A DNA stretch of 64,000 bases from UBA8904 sp035448625 (GTDB lineage: Bacteria; Desulfobacterota; Syntrophia; Syntrophales; Smithellaceae). Made by a program: the position numbers and the translations under genes. Positions 26,363 through 35,343 of this stretch are shown here, piece by piece. Location of the stretch: the NCBI GenBank assembly GCA_035448625.1, contig DAOTJI010000001.1:1-64000 (forward strand), in the 5' to 3' direction. Every line of letters starts with the position of its first letter. Within the stretch, counting starts at the first letter, position 1. The notes beneath the pieces were generated by a model, which did not search any database, was not told where the DNA came from, and saw nothing but the letters and a program-made list of their open reading frames with translations.

Positions 26363-28450
26363 ATGAAGTTTGACGATCGGAAAATACGCAATATCGGAAT
26401 CAGCGCCCATATCGATTCCGGTAAAACAACCCTGAGCGAAAGAATTCTTTATTATACGAAGAGAATTCATGCCATTCACGACGTGAAGGGAAAAGACGGC
26501 GTGGGCGCCACGATGGATTCGATGGATCTGGAGAAGGAGAGAGGCATCACCATTGCGTCGGCGGCCACCTACTGCGAATGGAAGGGACATGAAATCAATA
26601 TTATCGACACTCCCGGCCATGTCGATTTCACGATCGAAGTCGAACGCTCTCTGAGGGTGCTCGACGGGGCGATTCTGGTGCTTTGCTCCGTGGGCGGCGT
26701 TCAGTCCCAGTCCATCACCGTGGACCAGCAGATGAAGCGCTACAAGGTTCCCTGCATCGCGTTTATCAACAAATGCGACCGCAGCGGCGCCAATCCCTTC
26801 CGGGTCATTGAACAGCTTCGGACCAAGCTGGGGCATAACGCCTTGGCCATGCAGATTCCCATCGGACTGGAAACCGACCTGCAGGGCGTGATCGATCTGA
26901 TTGCGATGAAAGCTCTGTATTTCGATGGCGACAACGGAGAAACGGTCCGGGTGGAGGAAATCCCCGCCGGTCTTCTCGATCAGGCCATGGCCAAGAGAGA
27001 AGAGCTGGTCGACGCGGCGTCGCTGTATTCCGACGAGCTTACCGAGGCCATTCTGGAAGAAAAGGACATTCCCCCCGAATTACTCTACGCCGCCATCCGC
27101 AAGGGCACGCTCAGGCGGGAAATCACGCCGGTCTACATGGGCTCCGCTTATAAAAACAAAGGCGTTCAACCGCTGCTCGACGGTGTGACCTATCTTCTGC
27201 CGGCGCCGTCCGAGGTGGAAAATATCGCGCTCGACATGGACCGCAACGAGGAGCCGGTCGTTTTGACGAGCGACCCTGCCAAACCCATCATCGCGCTGGC
27301 CTTCAAGCTGGAGGACGGACAATACGGCCAGCTCACTTACATCCGCGTCTATGAAGGCACGGTCGAAAAAGGATCGACCATCGTCAATGTCCGAAACGGC
27401 AGGAAAGTCAAGGTAGGCCGCGTCGTGCGCATGCACGCCGATCAGATGGAAGATGTGGATGCGCTCAGGGCCGGTTACATCGGCGCGCTGTTCGGCATCG
27501 AATGCGCCTCCGGCGATACGTTTGTTTCCCCCGGCCTCAACATGACGATGACCTCGATGTACGTGCCCAAGCCGGTTATCTCGCTGGCCATCGTTCCCAG
27601 GGACAACAAGGCGCAGATGGCCATGTCCAAGGCGCTCAACCGTTTTTCCAAGGAAGATCCGACCTTCAAGACGCATGTGGATCCGGAAACCAACGAAACG
27701 ATCATCGAAGGAATGGGAGAGCTGCACCTGGATATTTACGTGGAGCGCATGAAGCGCGAATACAATGCCGAAGTGACCACCGGCAACCCCCGCGTGGCCT
27801 ACCGTGAAACCATTACGCAGCGGGCGGACTTCAATTACACGCACAAGAAGCAGACGGGCGGCGCGGGACAGTTCGGTCGCATCGCGGGCTATATCGAACC
27901 GGTTCCCGACGAGGAATTCGTTTTTGAAAATCAAATCTTCGGCGGAGCGATCCCCACGCAGTATATTTCCGCCTGTGAAAAAGGATTCCGGGAGAGCATG
28001 GCCAAGGGTCCGAAGCTGGAATTTCCCATCACCGGCGTCAAAGTCGTCATCAACGACGGAGCCTCGCACGCGGTCGATTCTTCCGATATGGCCTTTCAGG
28101 CGGCCGCGCGCGGCGCCTTCCGGGAAGCCTATCTGCGCGCCAAGCCGGTGATTCACGAACCGATCATGAAAGTGGTCGTGGAGACGCCCACGGAATTTCA
28201 GGGATCGGTCATGGGGCTCCTCAACCAGCGCCGCGGCATGATCATCGGATCGCAGGACGAAGGCGTTCTGTGCGTGATCGAGGCGCAGGTTCCGCTGGCG
28301 GAAATGTTCGGTTTTTCAACCATTCTTCGCTCCGCGACGCAGGGCAAAGCGCAGTTTACCATGGAGTTTGCCCTTTACCGGCAGGTGCCTCAGTCAATCG
28401 CGGAGAAAATCGCCCTGGAAGCGTCTAAAAACAAGAAAACGGCGGCGTAA
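26363..28450 (+). CDS. fusA: Elongation factor G, mitochondrial EFG1-like type
   Basis: This 695-residue translational GTPase drives ribosomal translocation. G1 is NIGISAHIDSGKTTLSERIL, G3 is IDTPGHVDF, G4 is NKCD, and domains II-V follow in order. AHIDSGKT and the downstream HDVKGKDGVGATMDSM are characteristic of mitochondrial EFG1 and the spdEFG1 group of spirochaetes, planctomycetes and deltaproteobacteria, rather than canonical EF-G (AHIDAGKT). The gene is not in a str operon: no rpsL, rpsG or tuf lies nearby. In organisms with spdEFG1, ribosome recycling is carried out by a second factor, which is not in this window. GGAAGCGAC precedes the ATG. Confidence 0.95.
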   Translation: MKFDDRKIRNIGISAHIDSGKTTLSERILYYTKRIHAIHDVKGKDGVGATMDSMDLEKERGITIASAATYCEWKGHEINIIDTPGHVDFTIEVERSLRVLDGAILVLCSVGGVQSQSITVDQQMKRYKVPCIAFINKCDRSGANPFRVIEQLRTKLGHNALAMQIPIGLETDLQGVIDLIAMKALYFDGDNGETVRVEEIPAGLLDQAMAKREELVDAASLYSDELTEAILEEKDIPPELLYAAIRKGTLRREITPVYMGSAYKNKGVQPLLDGVTYLLPAPSEVENIALDMDRNEEPVVLTSDPAKPIIALAFKLEDGQYGQLTYIRVYEGTVEKGSTIVNVRNGRKVKVGRVVRMHADQMEDVDALRAGYIGALFGIECASGDTFVSPGLNMTMTSMYVPKPVISLAIVPRDNKAQMAMSKALNRFSKEDPTFKTHVDPETNETIIEGMGELHLDIYVERMKREYNAEVTTGNPRVAYRETITQRADFNYTHKKQTGGAGQFGRIAGYIEPVPDEEFVFENQIFGGAIPTQYISACEKGFRESMAKGPKLEFPITGVKVVINDGASHAVDSSDMAFQAAARGAFREAYLRAKPVIHEPIMKVVVETPTEFQGSVMGLLNQRRGMIIGSQDEGVLCVIEAQVPLAEMFGFSTILRSATQGKAQFTMEFALYRQVPQSIAEKIALEASKNKKTAA

Positions 28451-28510
28451 ACAGACGAAAGACCGAACCCCTGAAGGGGGGCGCATGACCGAAGGGTGAA
28501 GTAAAAGAAG

Positions 28511-29272
28511 ATGGCAGTCGAAAGAGCGGTCAGCTGGAAAGATAATGTCGTTCACTTAACGTATGAGGACCGGATGATGATCAAGAAAGAAATCATAGAA
28601 CGCAATCCGCTGTTGAATCTGGGATTCGAACAGGAATATATCCTCCCCGACGGAGGGCTGGGCGCGGTTCTGGCCCACGCCGGCGTCGGCAAAACGGCGC
28701 TGCTCGTGCAGACGGCGCTGCACGCCATGATGCATGAACAGCCCGTGCTGCATGTCAGCCTGAACGACGCGGTCAGCAAAGTGGATCTGTGGTACCGCGA
28801 ATTGTTCAACGACATGGCTTCGAAGTATGATTCCGCAGAAATTGCGGAATACTGGGAGAACATGCTTCATTACCGGTTTATCATGACTTTCCGGGTGGAA
28901 GGCTTCACCGTTCCGAAACTGGAAGAGCGCCTGGCCGACCTGATGCAGCAGAATATTTTCAAGCCGCATACCGTCATTCTGGACGGCCTGAAATTCGATG
29001 AATCCGGACGGGGTCTGCTGGTGGAATTAAAGGAAATGGCCGGAAAATACGCTATGCGGGTCTGGTGTACGGTTCACACGCACCGTCATGAGCCGCCCAA
29101 GGAAGGCGGACTGCCCCTGTCTTTTCTGCACGTGGCCGACCTGTTCGATGTGCTGGTCCAGTTGTCTTCCCGGGGGCCCGAGGTGTACATCACAGCCCTC
29201 AAGGGCCAGTCGCCCGATTCCCGGCCCAAGACCCTGCTTCTGGATCCGGCGACCATGCTGATCAAATCCTAA
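28511..29272 (+). CDS. RecA/KaiC-like P-loop ATPase, function unknown
   Basis: This 253-residue protein has a Walker A motif in LAHAGVGKTALLVQTALHAM (about residues 55-70) and a Walker B-like strand HTVILDGLKFDE (about residues 155-165). The layout, LN-region, glycine-rich loop and then alternating hydrophobic strands, resembles RecA/KaiC-like ATPases, but I do not recognise a specific named family. No membrane segment or DNA-binding motif is visible. It lies 60 bases after fusA on the same strand and is closed by a terminator, so it is probably cotranscribed with fusA. A regulatory or signalling ATPase is a guess. Confidence 0.75.
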   Translation: MAVERAVSWKDNVVHLTYEDRMMIKKEIIERNPLLNLGFEQEYILPDGGLGAVLAHAGVGKTALLVQTALHAMMHEQPVLHVSLNDAVSKVDLWYRELFNDMASKYDSAEIAEYWENMLHYRFIMTFRVEGFTVPKLEERLADLMQQNIFKPHTVILDGLKFDESGRGLLVELKEMAGKYAMRVWCTVHTHRHEPPKEGGLPLSFLHVADLFDVLVQLSSRGPEVYITALKGQSPDSRPKTLLLDPATMLIKS

Positions 29273-29305
29273 AAAAGCGGAGGCAGCCCGTCGGACCGCC
29301 TCCGC
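29271..29305. terminator. Bidirectional intrinsic terminator
   Basis: Arms GCGGAGGC (29277-29284) and GCCTCCGC (29298-29305) form a perfect 8-bp stem between converging genes. Six A residues precede it, giving TTTTTT on the minus strand after the acyl-CoA synthetase gene; AATTCTTT follows on the plus strand. Confidence 0.8.
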
Positions 29306-29349
29306 AATTCTTTGCCCGGTTTGCGTTTAGCCCGGACCGGGATTTTCTT

Positions 29350-31176
29350 TTATTCCTTGTACAAGCGGTTGAGCATGTCCCCGTATTTATCCAGGACCGC
29401 CTGGCGTTTGAGCTTCATGGTCTGCGTGAGCATGCCGTTTTCCAGCGTGAAATCCTCCAGGATGAAGGCGAATTTCTGGGGAATTTCGTAGGATCCGATG
29501 GTCTTTCTCAGATGATTCTGGACTTCGGCGGTCAGCAATTCCTTGAAATTGCGGCCGGCCGGATTGGCGGGATCGAACAGGCTTTCCGGCTCCACGGACA
29601 AATTCAGCTTTTCCGCCATCTGCTTGAGCAGCTTCATGTCGGGAACGATCAGGCCCACGTTGTATTCCTGGCCCGCTCCGTAAATCATGGCGTTCAGGAT
29701 CCAGGGCAGGACCTTCATTTCCAGTTCGACCGCGTCCGGGTGGATGTATTTGCCGTTGGCCAGTTTGTATTCTTCCTTGAAGCGGCCCGTAATGTAGAGA
29801 AACCCATCGTCGTCGAGGCGTCCCCGGTCGCCGGTGCGCACGCCGCGCATTCCGTTCATTTCCACGATCACTTCTTTGGTCTTTTCCGGCTTGTTGTGGT
29901 AGCCGATCATGCACTGCGGGCCGAAGCAGATGATTTCGCCGTCGTCGGTGTTTTCACCGGTGCGCGACCGGTCGATTACGACCTTGGTTTTGTTGATCGG
30001 CTTTCCGACGGAGCCCAGGCGGTTGCCCATCAGCGGCGAGTTGATGGTAATGGCCGGAGACGTTTCGCTGAGCCCGTAGGCGTCATACGTGGGAATGCCT
30101 ACGTCGATGAAGAATTTCGCGATCTCCACGTTCATCGGAGCGCTGCCGGTCACCGCGTTGTCGAGGCGTCCGCCGAACCGCTCCCGGATCTTGGCGAGGA
30201 CGATTTTATCCAGCAGCTTGTATTTCAGACCGGCTTTGCCCGTTTCCCGTTTTTGCTTTGCGGCTGCCAGCGCCGCTTCAAAGAGCTTCAGCTTCAGCCC
30301 GCCTTCCTCCCTCATTTTGGCCCAGACGCCGTTATAGACCTTGTTGAACACCCTGGGCACCGTGATCATGAACGTCGGCTGAATCTTGGGCAGATCGTCG
30401 ATCAAGGTTTCCACCGATCCCATGATGCCGATGGAGCCGCCCCGCAGCATGAACGCATGCAGGTCCGCCGTGATGCCGAAGGAATGCGCCCAGGGAAGCA
30501 TGGAAATGCAGCGGCTGTGTTCGGTCAGGTTCAAGAACCAGGCCAGCCCGGCCTTGACGTTTTCCGCCAGGTTGCCGTGGGAAAGCAAAACTCCTTTGGG
30601 CTCGCCCGTGGTTCCCGAGGTGTAGATCAGGACGGCAACATCGGAGTATTTCGGCTTCTGCGAGGCAACGGGCTTTTCTGCGCCTTTCTTTTCCAGAGCG
30701 GCCATGGTCTTCTCCCCCGTGCCTTCTATCAGATAGATATGCTGAAGCGTTGGAATTTCAGCCGGAAAATTTTTCACCTTTTCCAGAATCTCCGGTTTGG
30801 AGACGAGCAGGACCTTGACGGCGGCGTCCCGGATAATATATTTCCACATCGTCACCAGTTCTTTTTCATACATCGGCACGTAGGCGGCGCGCAATCCCTG
30901 CGTGGCCATTTCTCCGATCACCCATTCCTTGCGGTTATTCGCGATGATTCCGACCGTGTCCCCGGCCTGGACCCCAAGCGAAGCAAGACCGGCCCGCAGA
31001 TGATTGACGCGGGTGGCGATCTGCGCGTAGGTTACCCACTGGTACACCCCGGAAGAATCTTTCTCTCCAATAAACAAATTATTGGCGTATTTGGCGGCGC
31101 TGTTTTCAAAGATTTCCACCAGATTATCCGGAGACTCATACGTATTTTGGTACTCACCATATTCAAAAATCGCCAT
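29350..31176 (-). CDS. Long-chain fatty-acid--CoA ligase (AMP-forming)
   Basis: About 608 residues of the acyl-adenylate superfamily. It activates fatty acids with ATP and CoA. The P-loop-like motif is LIYTSGTTGEPKGVLLSH, the central motif is YGLSETSPAITI, and the C-terminal motif GDRGRLDDDGFLYITGRFKEEYKLANGKYIHP is the long-chain (FAA1/FadD15-like) form (split: GDRGRLDDDGFLYITGR, then FKEEYKLANGKYI). ATG 31176 follows AAAGGAGAGGG at good spacing; the ATG at 31236 would add 20 unconserved residues. In a syntroph this may serve fatty-acid use or lipid recycling; the chain length is not readable here. Confidence 0.92.
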   Translation of the reverse strand: MAIFEYGEYQNTYESPDNLVEIFENSAAKYANNLFIGEKDSSGVYQWVTYAQIATRVNHLRAGLASLGVQAGDTVGIIANNRKEWVIGEMATQGLRAAYVPMYEKELVTMWKYIIRDAAVKVLLVSKPEILEKVKNFPAEIPTLQHIYLIEGTGEKTMAALEKKGAEKPVASQKPKYSDVAVLIYTSGTTGEPKGVLLSHGNLAENVKAGLAWFLNLTEHSRCISMLPWAHSFGITADLHAFMLRGGSIGIMGSVETLIDDLPKIQPTFMITVPRVFNKVYNGVWAKMREEGGLKLKLFEAALAAAKQKRETGKAGLKYKLLDKIVLAKIRERFGGRLDNAVTGSAPMNVEIAKFFIDVGIPTYDAYGLSETSPAITINSPLMGNRLGSVGKPINKTKVVIDRSRTGENTDDGEIICFGPQCMIGYHNKPEKTKEVIVEMNGMRGVRTGDRGRLDDDGFLYITGRFKEEYKLANGKYIHPDAVELEMKVLPWILNAMIYGAGQEYNVGLIVPDMKLLKQMAEKLNLSVEPESLFDPANPAGRNFKELLTAEVQNHLRKTIGSYEIPQKFAFILEDFTLENGMLTQTMKLKRQAVLDKYGDMLNRLYKE

Positions 31177-31415
31177 GCCCTTACCCTCTCCTTTCGAAAT
31201 TGGATTCAGCGTTGCTGTCCATAGAACTGTAAACAAGGTTGTACGGTTATGGTTCGTTAATGAATCGAAACGGACGCTTCTCTATCGAACGACGTTTGAT
31301 GGTATCTTATGTTGCATTCAAAAAATTGAAACCCGGAAAGAGTGCTGAAGGAGCGATGGAGCGGCGAATGACCGTCTTTCCGATGGTTTTCTATTAAGGA
31401 AAAACGGAAGGCAAG

Positions 31416-32612
31416 TCAAGCGTTATTTTGTTTTTTGCCCCGGATGCCCAGCGATTCGCAGAGGATTTCCGCCGGATCGAACGCGTCCATTCCGGACAGA
31501 CCGCCCAGTTGCATGCGACACGATCCGCAATCGGCGACCATCGCCTCCGCGCCGGTTTTGCGGACGAGCGATGCGGCCCGTGTCCCCAGCTGGATGGCCG
31601 TGGCCTCATTGGTTTTTTTGAACCCGTAGCTGCCGGAAAGTCCGCAGCAGGCATCGTCGAGGATCGTGAAGTCCAAATCCGGAATCCGCTTCATCAGATC
31701 GGCGGCCGGGTAGCCTATTTTCAGCGCGCGCAGATGGCAGGGAATATGGTAGGCCAGCGAGCGGTTGACTTCCCGAAAGACGGGATGAATCTCCCTTTCC
31801 GCAATGAGCTTGAGCAGGTATTCATGCAGGTTGTAGCAATTTTCCGCGATCTTTTTCGTTTCGGGAATTTCCAGAATCCCCTGGTAGTCCTGCAGCAGGC
31901 ACAAGCCGCAGGACGTGCAGGTGTAGACGATGTCATACCCCGCATCGATATAGTTGGAAAGGGAGGCGACGTTCTTTTGCGCAAAGGTTCGCGCCAGCGC
32001 CGGATTGCCGTTGCCCAGCGCGGGCAGTCCGCAGCACACCTGGGGGGGAAGGACGACGTCGATGTGAAAGGACTGCAGCATTCGAATGATTTTTCGTCCG
32101 ATGTCAGGGCGGTAGAAATTGATAAAACAACCGTAAAAGAAAGCGACCTTCCGGTCTCCACGGCTGCGGGATTTCTTTTCCCGGCGGAGCGTGTGAAAGC
32201 TGAATTTGGGGAAGGGGATATACGTCGAGATGCCTATTTGTCCGAGGATTTTTTTGCCGATCTTGGAAGCGGCGATCCGGTTGGCCAGCGGGGCGGTCAT
32301 CGATCCGAGCGCCGAAAGGTAGTAGTTGTTGGCAAAGAGCAGATGCGCCGGACTGTGGGGATGCTCCAGACCGTAGCGCTGCTGCACCCGGAGAATGATT
32401 TGTGCGGGCTCCACGCCGCAGGGACAGGCCATTTCGCAGCGCTTGCACTGACTGCACAGAAGCACCCAGTCGTCGATGGATTTTTCGCGGCCGATACGGA
32501 AGCGCTGGGCGTCGGGCCCCGCCTGCTTGGGGCCGGGAAAATCCGGCTGGACCCGGAAGACGGGGCAGTTTTCCACGCAAATCGTGCAGCGGATGCAATG
32601 CTCGAATGTCAT
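31416..32612 (-). CDS. glpC: Anaerobic glycerol-3-phosphate dehydrogenase, subunit C
   Basis: This is the iron-sulfur, quinone-linking subunit of GlpABC. Two 4Fe-4S ferredoxin motifs are near the N-terminus (CIRCTICVENCP and CSQCKRCEMACP). Two CCG domains follow (CCGLPALGNGN and CCGLSGSYGF), as in heterodisulfide-reductase-type proteins. The start is ATG 32612, overlapping the glpB stop by 4 bases; an in-frame ATG at 32756 lies inside glpB and is unlikely. No membrane helix is obvious, so attachment to the membrane would be peripheral. It passes electrons from glycerol-3-P oxidation to the membrane pool. Confidence 0.94.
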   Translation of the reverse strand: MTFEHCIRCTICVENCPVFRVQPDFPGPKQAGPDAQRFRIGREKSIDDWVLLCSQCKRCEMACPCGVEPAQIILRVQQRYGLEHPHSPAHLLFANNYYLSALGSMTAPLANRIAASKIGKKILGQIGISTYIPFPKFSFHTLRREKKSRSRGDRKVAFFYGCFINFYRPDIGRKIIRMLQSFHIDVVLPPQVCCGLPALGNGNPALARTFAQKNVASLSNYIDAGYDIVYTCTSCGLCLLQDYQGILEIPETKKIAENCYNLHEYLLKLIAEREIHPVFREVNRSLAYHIPCHLRALKIGYPAADLMKRIPDLDFTILDDACCGLSGSYGFKKTNEATAIQLGTRAASLVRKTGAEAMVADCGSCRMQLGGLSGMDAFDPAEILCESLGIRGKKQNNA

Positions 32613-33805
32613 CGCAGTCTCTCCAGACAGGACCGGGCTGCGGCCCGTCCCGTGGCGATGGCAAAGCCGTGTCCGCAGCCGTTTTTCAGCGTTTCCGTTC
32701 GGGCGAGAATCGAACCGCAGACAAAAATATTGTTCCAGGGGGATTCCAGCGGACAAAACGCGTCATCCACGGCAATACCCGCCCGGCCGATGCCGTGGTT
32801 CATGGAAAAATAATCCTGCTCAAACCAGTCGTCCCGGTTTTCCGGCGCAAAGACGGGCAGATCAAAAACCCTTTCCACGATCCGGTCCCTCTTTGCGTAG
32901 AGCCCCCCGCCGACAAAGGAGCCGGTGGAAAGAATGAAGGCCCGGGCGTTGAGACTGTTGGGACGGCCCTGCGCCTCCGTCGTGACCGCTTCAACCTGAC
33001 GGCCTGATTTTTCGACGCCGATGACCGGCCAGTTCCAGTAGATCACGCCACCTTGCCGCCGCAGATGGTCTTTCATGGCGTTAAACAGCCTTCTTCCGGG
33101 CATGGACGGCGGAAGCGTGGGGATTTCAAAGACGGGGCGCTCCAGCCGGGATTCGATTTGCTTCGATACGGAGAAAGCCGATTCCAGCCCCAGAACGGCC
33201 GGAAAAGCGATTTTATCTTTGCGGATTTTCTGCCGCTCCAGCCACAGCAGAAAAGTTTCCAGAAAGGCGCCGTCTTCGAAATTGGCGGCGATGCCCATGG
33301 TGGTGGAAACCCCTGCGTCGTAAGCGGAAAAGGAGGCGTTGGGAAAGCGAGACAGGATGTAGCCGGGATAAAAATCCTTGAGGCCCGTGAAGGTAACCAG
33401 GTGAATCCTTTCCGCATCGCTTTGCGGGGAGGCCTGCATCGTCGCGGGGACCAGGCAGGTGTTCTTGAACGTGCCGATGGCCGAGAGAACACGGCGGTTG
33501 ATTTCCAACGTTCCTGCGTAGGGCATGTCCATGTCCGCCATCGTTTGTCGGAAATCGTCAAGAGACCGGCTAAGCAGCTCCGGAGAAACCTGATGGAAGG
33601 GATGCCCGTCGGGCAGGCCGGCAATCCCTGCAAGCGGATGTTCGCTTCGGGAGCAGACGTCGATGCAGCCGGTGGACAGACAAGCGGTCGGTTCGCCGGC
33701 GGTGACCAGCGCCACGCGCAATTGCTGTTCGGCAAGCCAGGCGGCCGCGGTCAGCCCCGCCGCGCCCGCGCCGATGACAATGACATCGTATTCAATGACG
33801 CTCAC
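32609..33805 (-). CDS. glpB: Anaerobic glycerol-3-phosphate dehydrogenase, subunit B
   Basis: About 398 residues. The N-terminal flavin-binding Rossmann motif is VIVIGAGAAGLTAAAWLAEQ, and the C-terminal FAD-closing segment is CGSILARTETLKNGCGHGFAIATGRAAA (split: CGSILARTETLKNG, CGHGFAIATG). GTG 33805 is taken as the start because it gives the canonical SVIEYDVIVIGAGAAG opening; upstream in-frame ATG 33886 lies in glpA and gives a Trp-rich non-family extension. It overlaps the end of glpA by 14 bases and the start of glpC by 4, a fully coupled arrangement. It works as a heterotrimer with GlpA and GlpC. Confidence 0.93.
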   Translation of the reverse strand: MSVIEYDVIVIGAGAAGLTAAAWLAEQQLRVALVTAGEPTACLSTGCIDVCSRSEHPLAGIAGLPDGHPFHQVSPELLSRSLDDFRQTMADMDMPYAGTLEINRRVLSAIGTFKNTCLVPATMQASPQSDAERIHLVTFTGLKDFYPGYILSRFPNASFSAYDAGVSTTMGIAANFEDGAFLETFLLWLERQKIRKDKIAFPAVLGLESAFSVSKQIESRLERPVFEIPTLPPSMPGRRLFNAMKDHLRRQGGVIYWNWPVIGVEKSGRQVEAVTTEAQGRPNSLNARAFILSTGSFVGGGLYAKRDRIVERVFDLPVFAPENRDDWFEQDYFSMNHGIGRAGIAVDDAFCPLESPWNNIFVCGSILARTETLKNGCGHGFAIATGRAAARSCLERLR

Positions 33806-35303
33806 GGGTTTTCTCCATGGCCAGAATGCCCAGATAGAGGTATTCGACCAACTGTTCTTCCCGCAGCTGATCTCCCCACAGGGCATAGCGGATGCCGCGG
33901 AAGCGCCTTTGCAGAAATTCCCGAAGCGACTGCATGGACTGCTGGGGCGTCAGAATTTCCATGTCATGCATGACGCCCAGTGCGCGAAAAGTGCAGAAGC
34001 CTCCCTGGCAGGGGCCCATCCCCAGGCGTGTCCGGTGTGAAATGTCGCCCACATGTCGGGTGCCGGTTTCCTGAATAATGTTTTCCACGCTGCCGCGGCT
34101 CACGAGCTCGCATTCGCACAGAATGTTTTTCATGTCCGCCAGACGTTTGGACAGGGGATATCCGCTGAGCTCCTCCTGGCCGTCCAGCGGTTGATCGGCC
34201 GTTTCGCAGTCGCGCTTCAGATTGAAGGCGTTCATGATCGTATCGACCATTTTTTCCGCCATCAGGCGGAAGGTGGTGAGCTTGCCGCCGACGATGCTGT
34301 ACAGGCCGTTCCGGTGGTCGATGATCTGAAAGCCTCGCGAGATTTCCCGGCTGTCCATCTTTTGCGACTTGAGCAGGGGACGGACCCCCGAAAACGCGCG
34401 GATGATGCGTGCCTTGTTGAAATGAGGAATCATCCGGCCGGCCTCGCCGATGATGGCGTCCACCTCAGCGGACTGGGTCGAGAGAGCATCCGGATCTTCC
34501 ACCGCCAGCGACGTGGTGCCGGCAAGGCACACGGCTTCGTTGGGAACGATAATGTCCCCGTCCGAAGAAGGCCGCAGGCGGTTGATGACCATGTCGGTCA
34601 GGCGGTGATTGGTGATGACCAGGCTGCCTTTGGAGAGCGTCAGGGGTACTTCGCAGCCCGCCAGCCGGGCCACGAGGTCGGCCCAGGCGCCCGAAGCATT
34701 GACCAGGATGTTGCCGTGGATTTCCTTCACTTCGCCCGTGGCCGCGTCGGCGGCTTTAACGCCGATGCAGCGGCCGTGGGACTGGACGATTTCCGTAACC
34801 TTGTGGCGGATGAAGCTCAGGCCTCCCTTCTTCTGCGAGGTTTTCATGTTGAGCAGGCACAGGCGGAAAGGATCGATCGAGCAGTCGGGAACCCGGATCG
34901 CCTCCTCGATCTCCGGATTCAAATTGGGCACGAGTTCCAGCGCTTTGGTGGAAGACAGAATATCGGTCGGGATGCCGATGTCGTCGCAGCTTCGCAAAAA
35001 CCTTTCCCGAAAGAGCTTGGAATCGCCGGGCAGCCTTACGAACAATCCGCCGGTGCGCTCCACGCATTTTTCACCGATGCGCCGCAGGATCATGTTTTCA
35101 TCGTAGCATTCTTTGGCTGCGATGGGATCCGATACCGCGTAGCGGCCGCCGCTGTGCAGCAGTCCGTGGCAGGCGCCGGTGGCCCCCGCTGCGAAATCGC
35201 CTTTTTCAATCAGGCAGTGAGGGATGCCGCGGAGCGCCAGATCGCGGGCAATGCCACATCCCGTTGCTCCTCCGCCGATAATAATCACATCCGTCTTAAT
35301 CAT
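33792..35303 (-). CDS. glpA: Anaerobic glycerol-3-phosphate dehydrogenase, subunit A
   Basis: This 503-residue FAD-dependent catalytic subunit oxidises sn-glycerol-3-phosphate to dihydroxyacetone phosphate. The FAD motif DVIIIGGGATGCGIARDLALRG is at the N-terminus and the family motif GACHGLLHSGGRYAV follows. The C-terminus carries a BFD-like [2Fe-2S] cysteine set (CECELVSRGSV, then GMGPCQGGFCTFRALG). ATG 35303 starts 40 bases after the glpK stop. The order glpK-glpA-glpB-glpC gives a complete anaerobic glycerol (kinase plus dehydrogenase) pathway. No glycerol facilitator or repressor gene lies in the window. Confidence 0.95.
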   Translation of the reverse strand: MIKTDVIIIGGGATGCGIARDLALRGIPHCLIEKGDFAAGATGACHGLLHSGGRYAVSDPIAAKECYDENMILRRIGEKCVERTGGLFVRLPGDSKLFRERFLRSCDDIGIPTDILSSTKALELVPNLNPEIEEAIRVPDCSIDPFRLCLLNMKTSQKKGGLSFIRHKVTEIVQSHGRCIGVKAADAATGEVKEIHGNILVNASGAWADLVARLAGCEVPLTLSKGSLVITNHRLTDMVINRLRPSSDGDIIVPNEAVCLAGTTSLAVEDPDALSTQSAEVDAIIGEAGRMIPHFNKARIIRAFSGVRPLLKSQKMDSREISRGFQIIDHRNGLYSIVGGKLTTFRLMAEKMVDTIMNAFNLKRDCETADQPLDGQEELSGYPLSKRLADMKNILCECELVSRGSVENIIQETGTRHVGDISHRTRLGMGPCQGGFCTFRALGVMHDMEILTPQQSMQSLREFLQRRFRGIRYALWGDQLREEQLVEYLYLGILAMEKTRERH

Positions 35304-35320
35304 CTAATGTTCCCTGAACT

Positions 35321-35341
35321 ATGAGCCATGAGCCATGAGCT
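35321..35341. repeat. Heptanucleotide tandem repeat (ATGAGCC)x3
   Basis: Two exact ATGAGCC units and one ATGAGCT unit stand head to tail in the 40-base glpK-glpA spacer. Two other 7-bp tandem arrays of unrelated sequence flank the nadC-birA junction. Confidence 0.8.
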
Positions 35342-35343
35342 AT

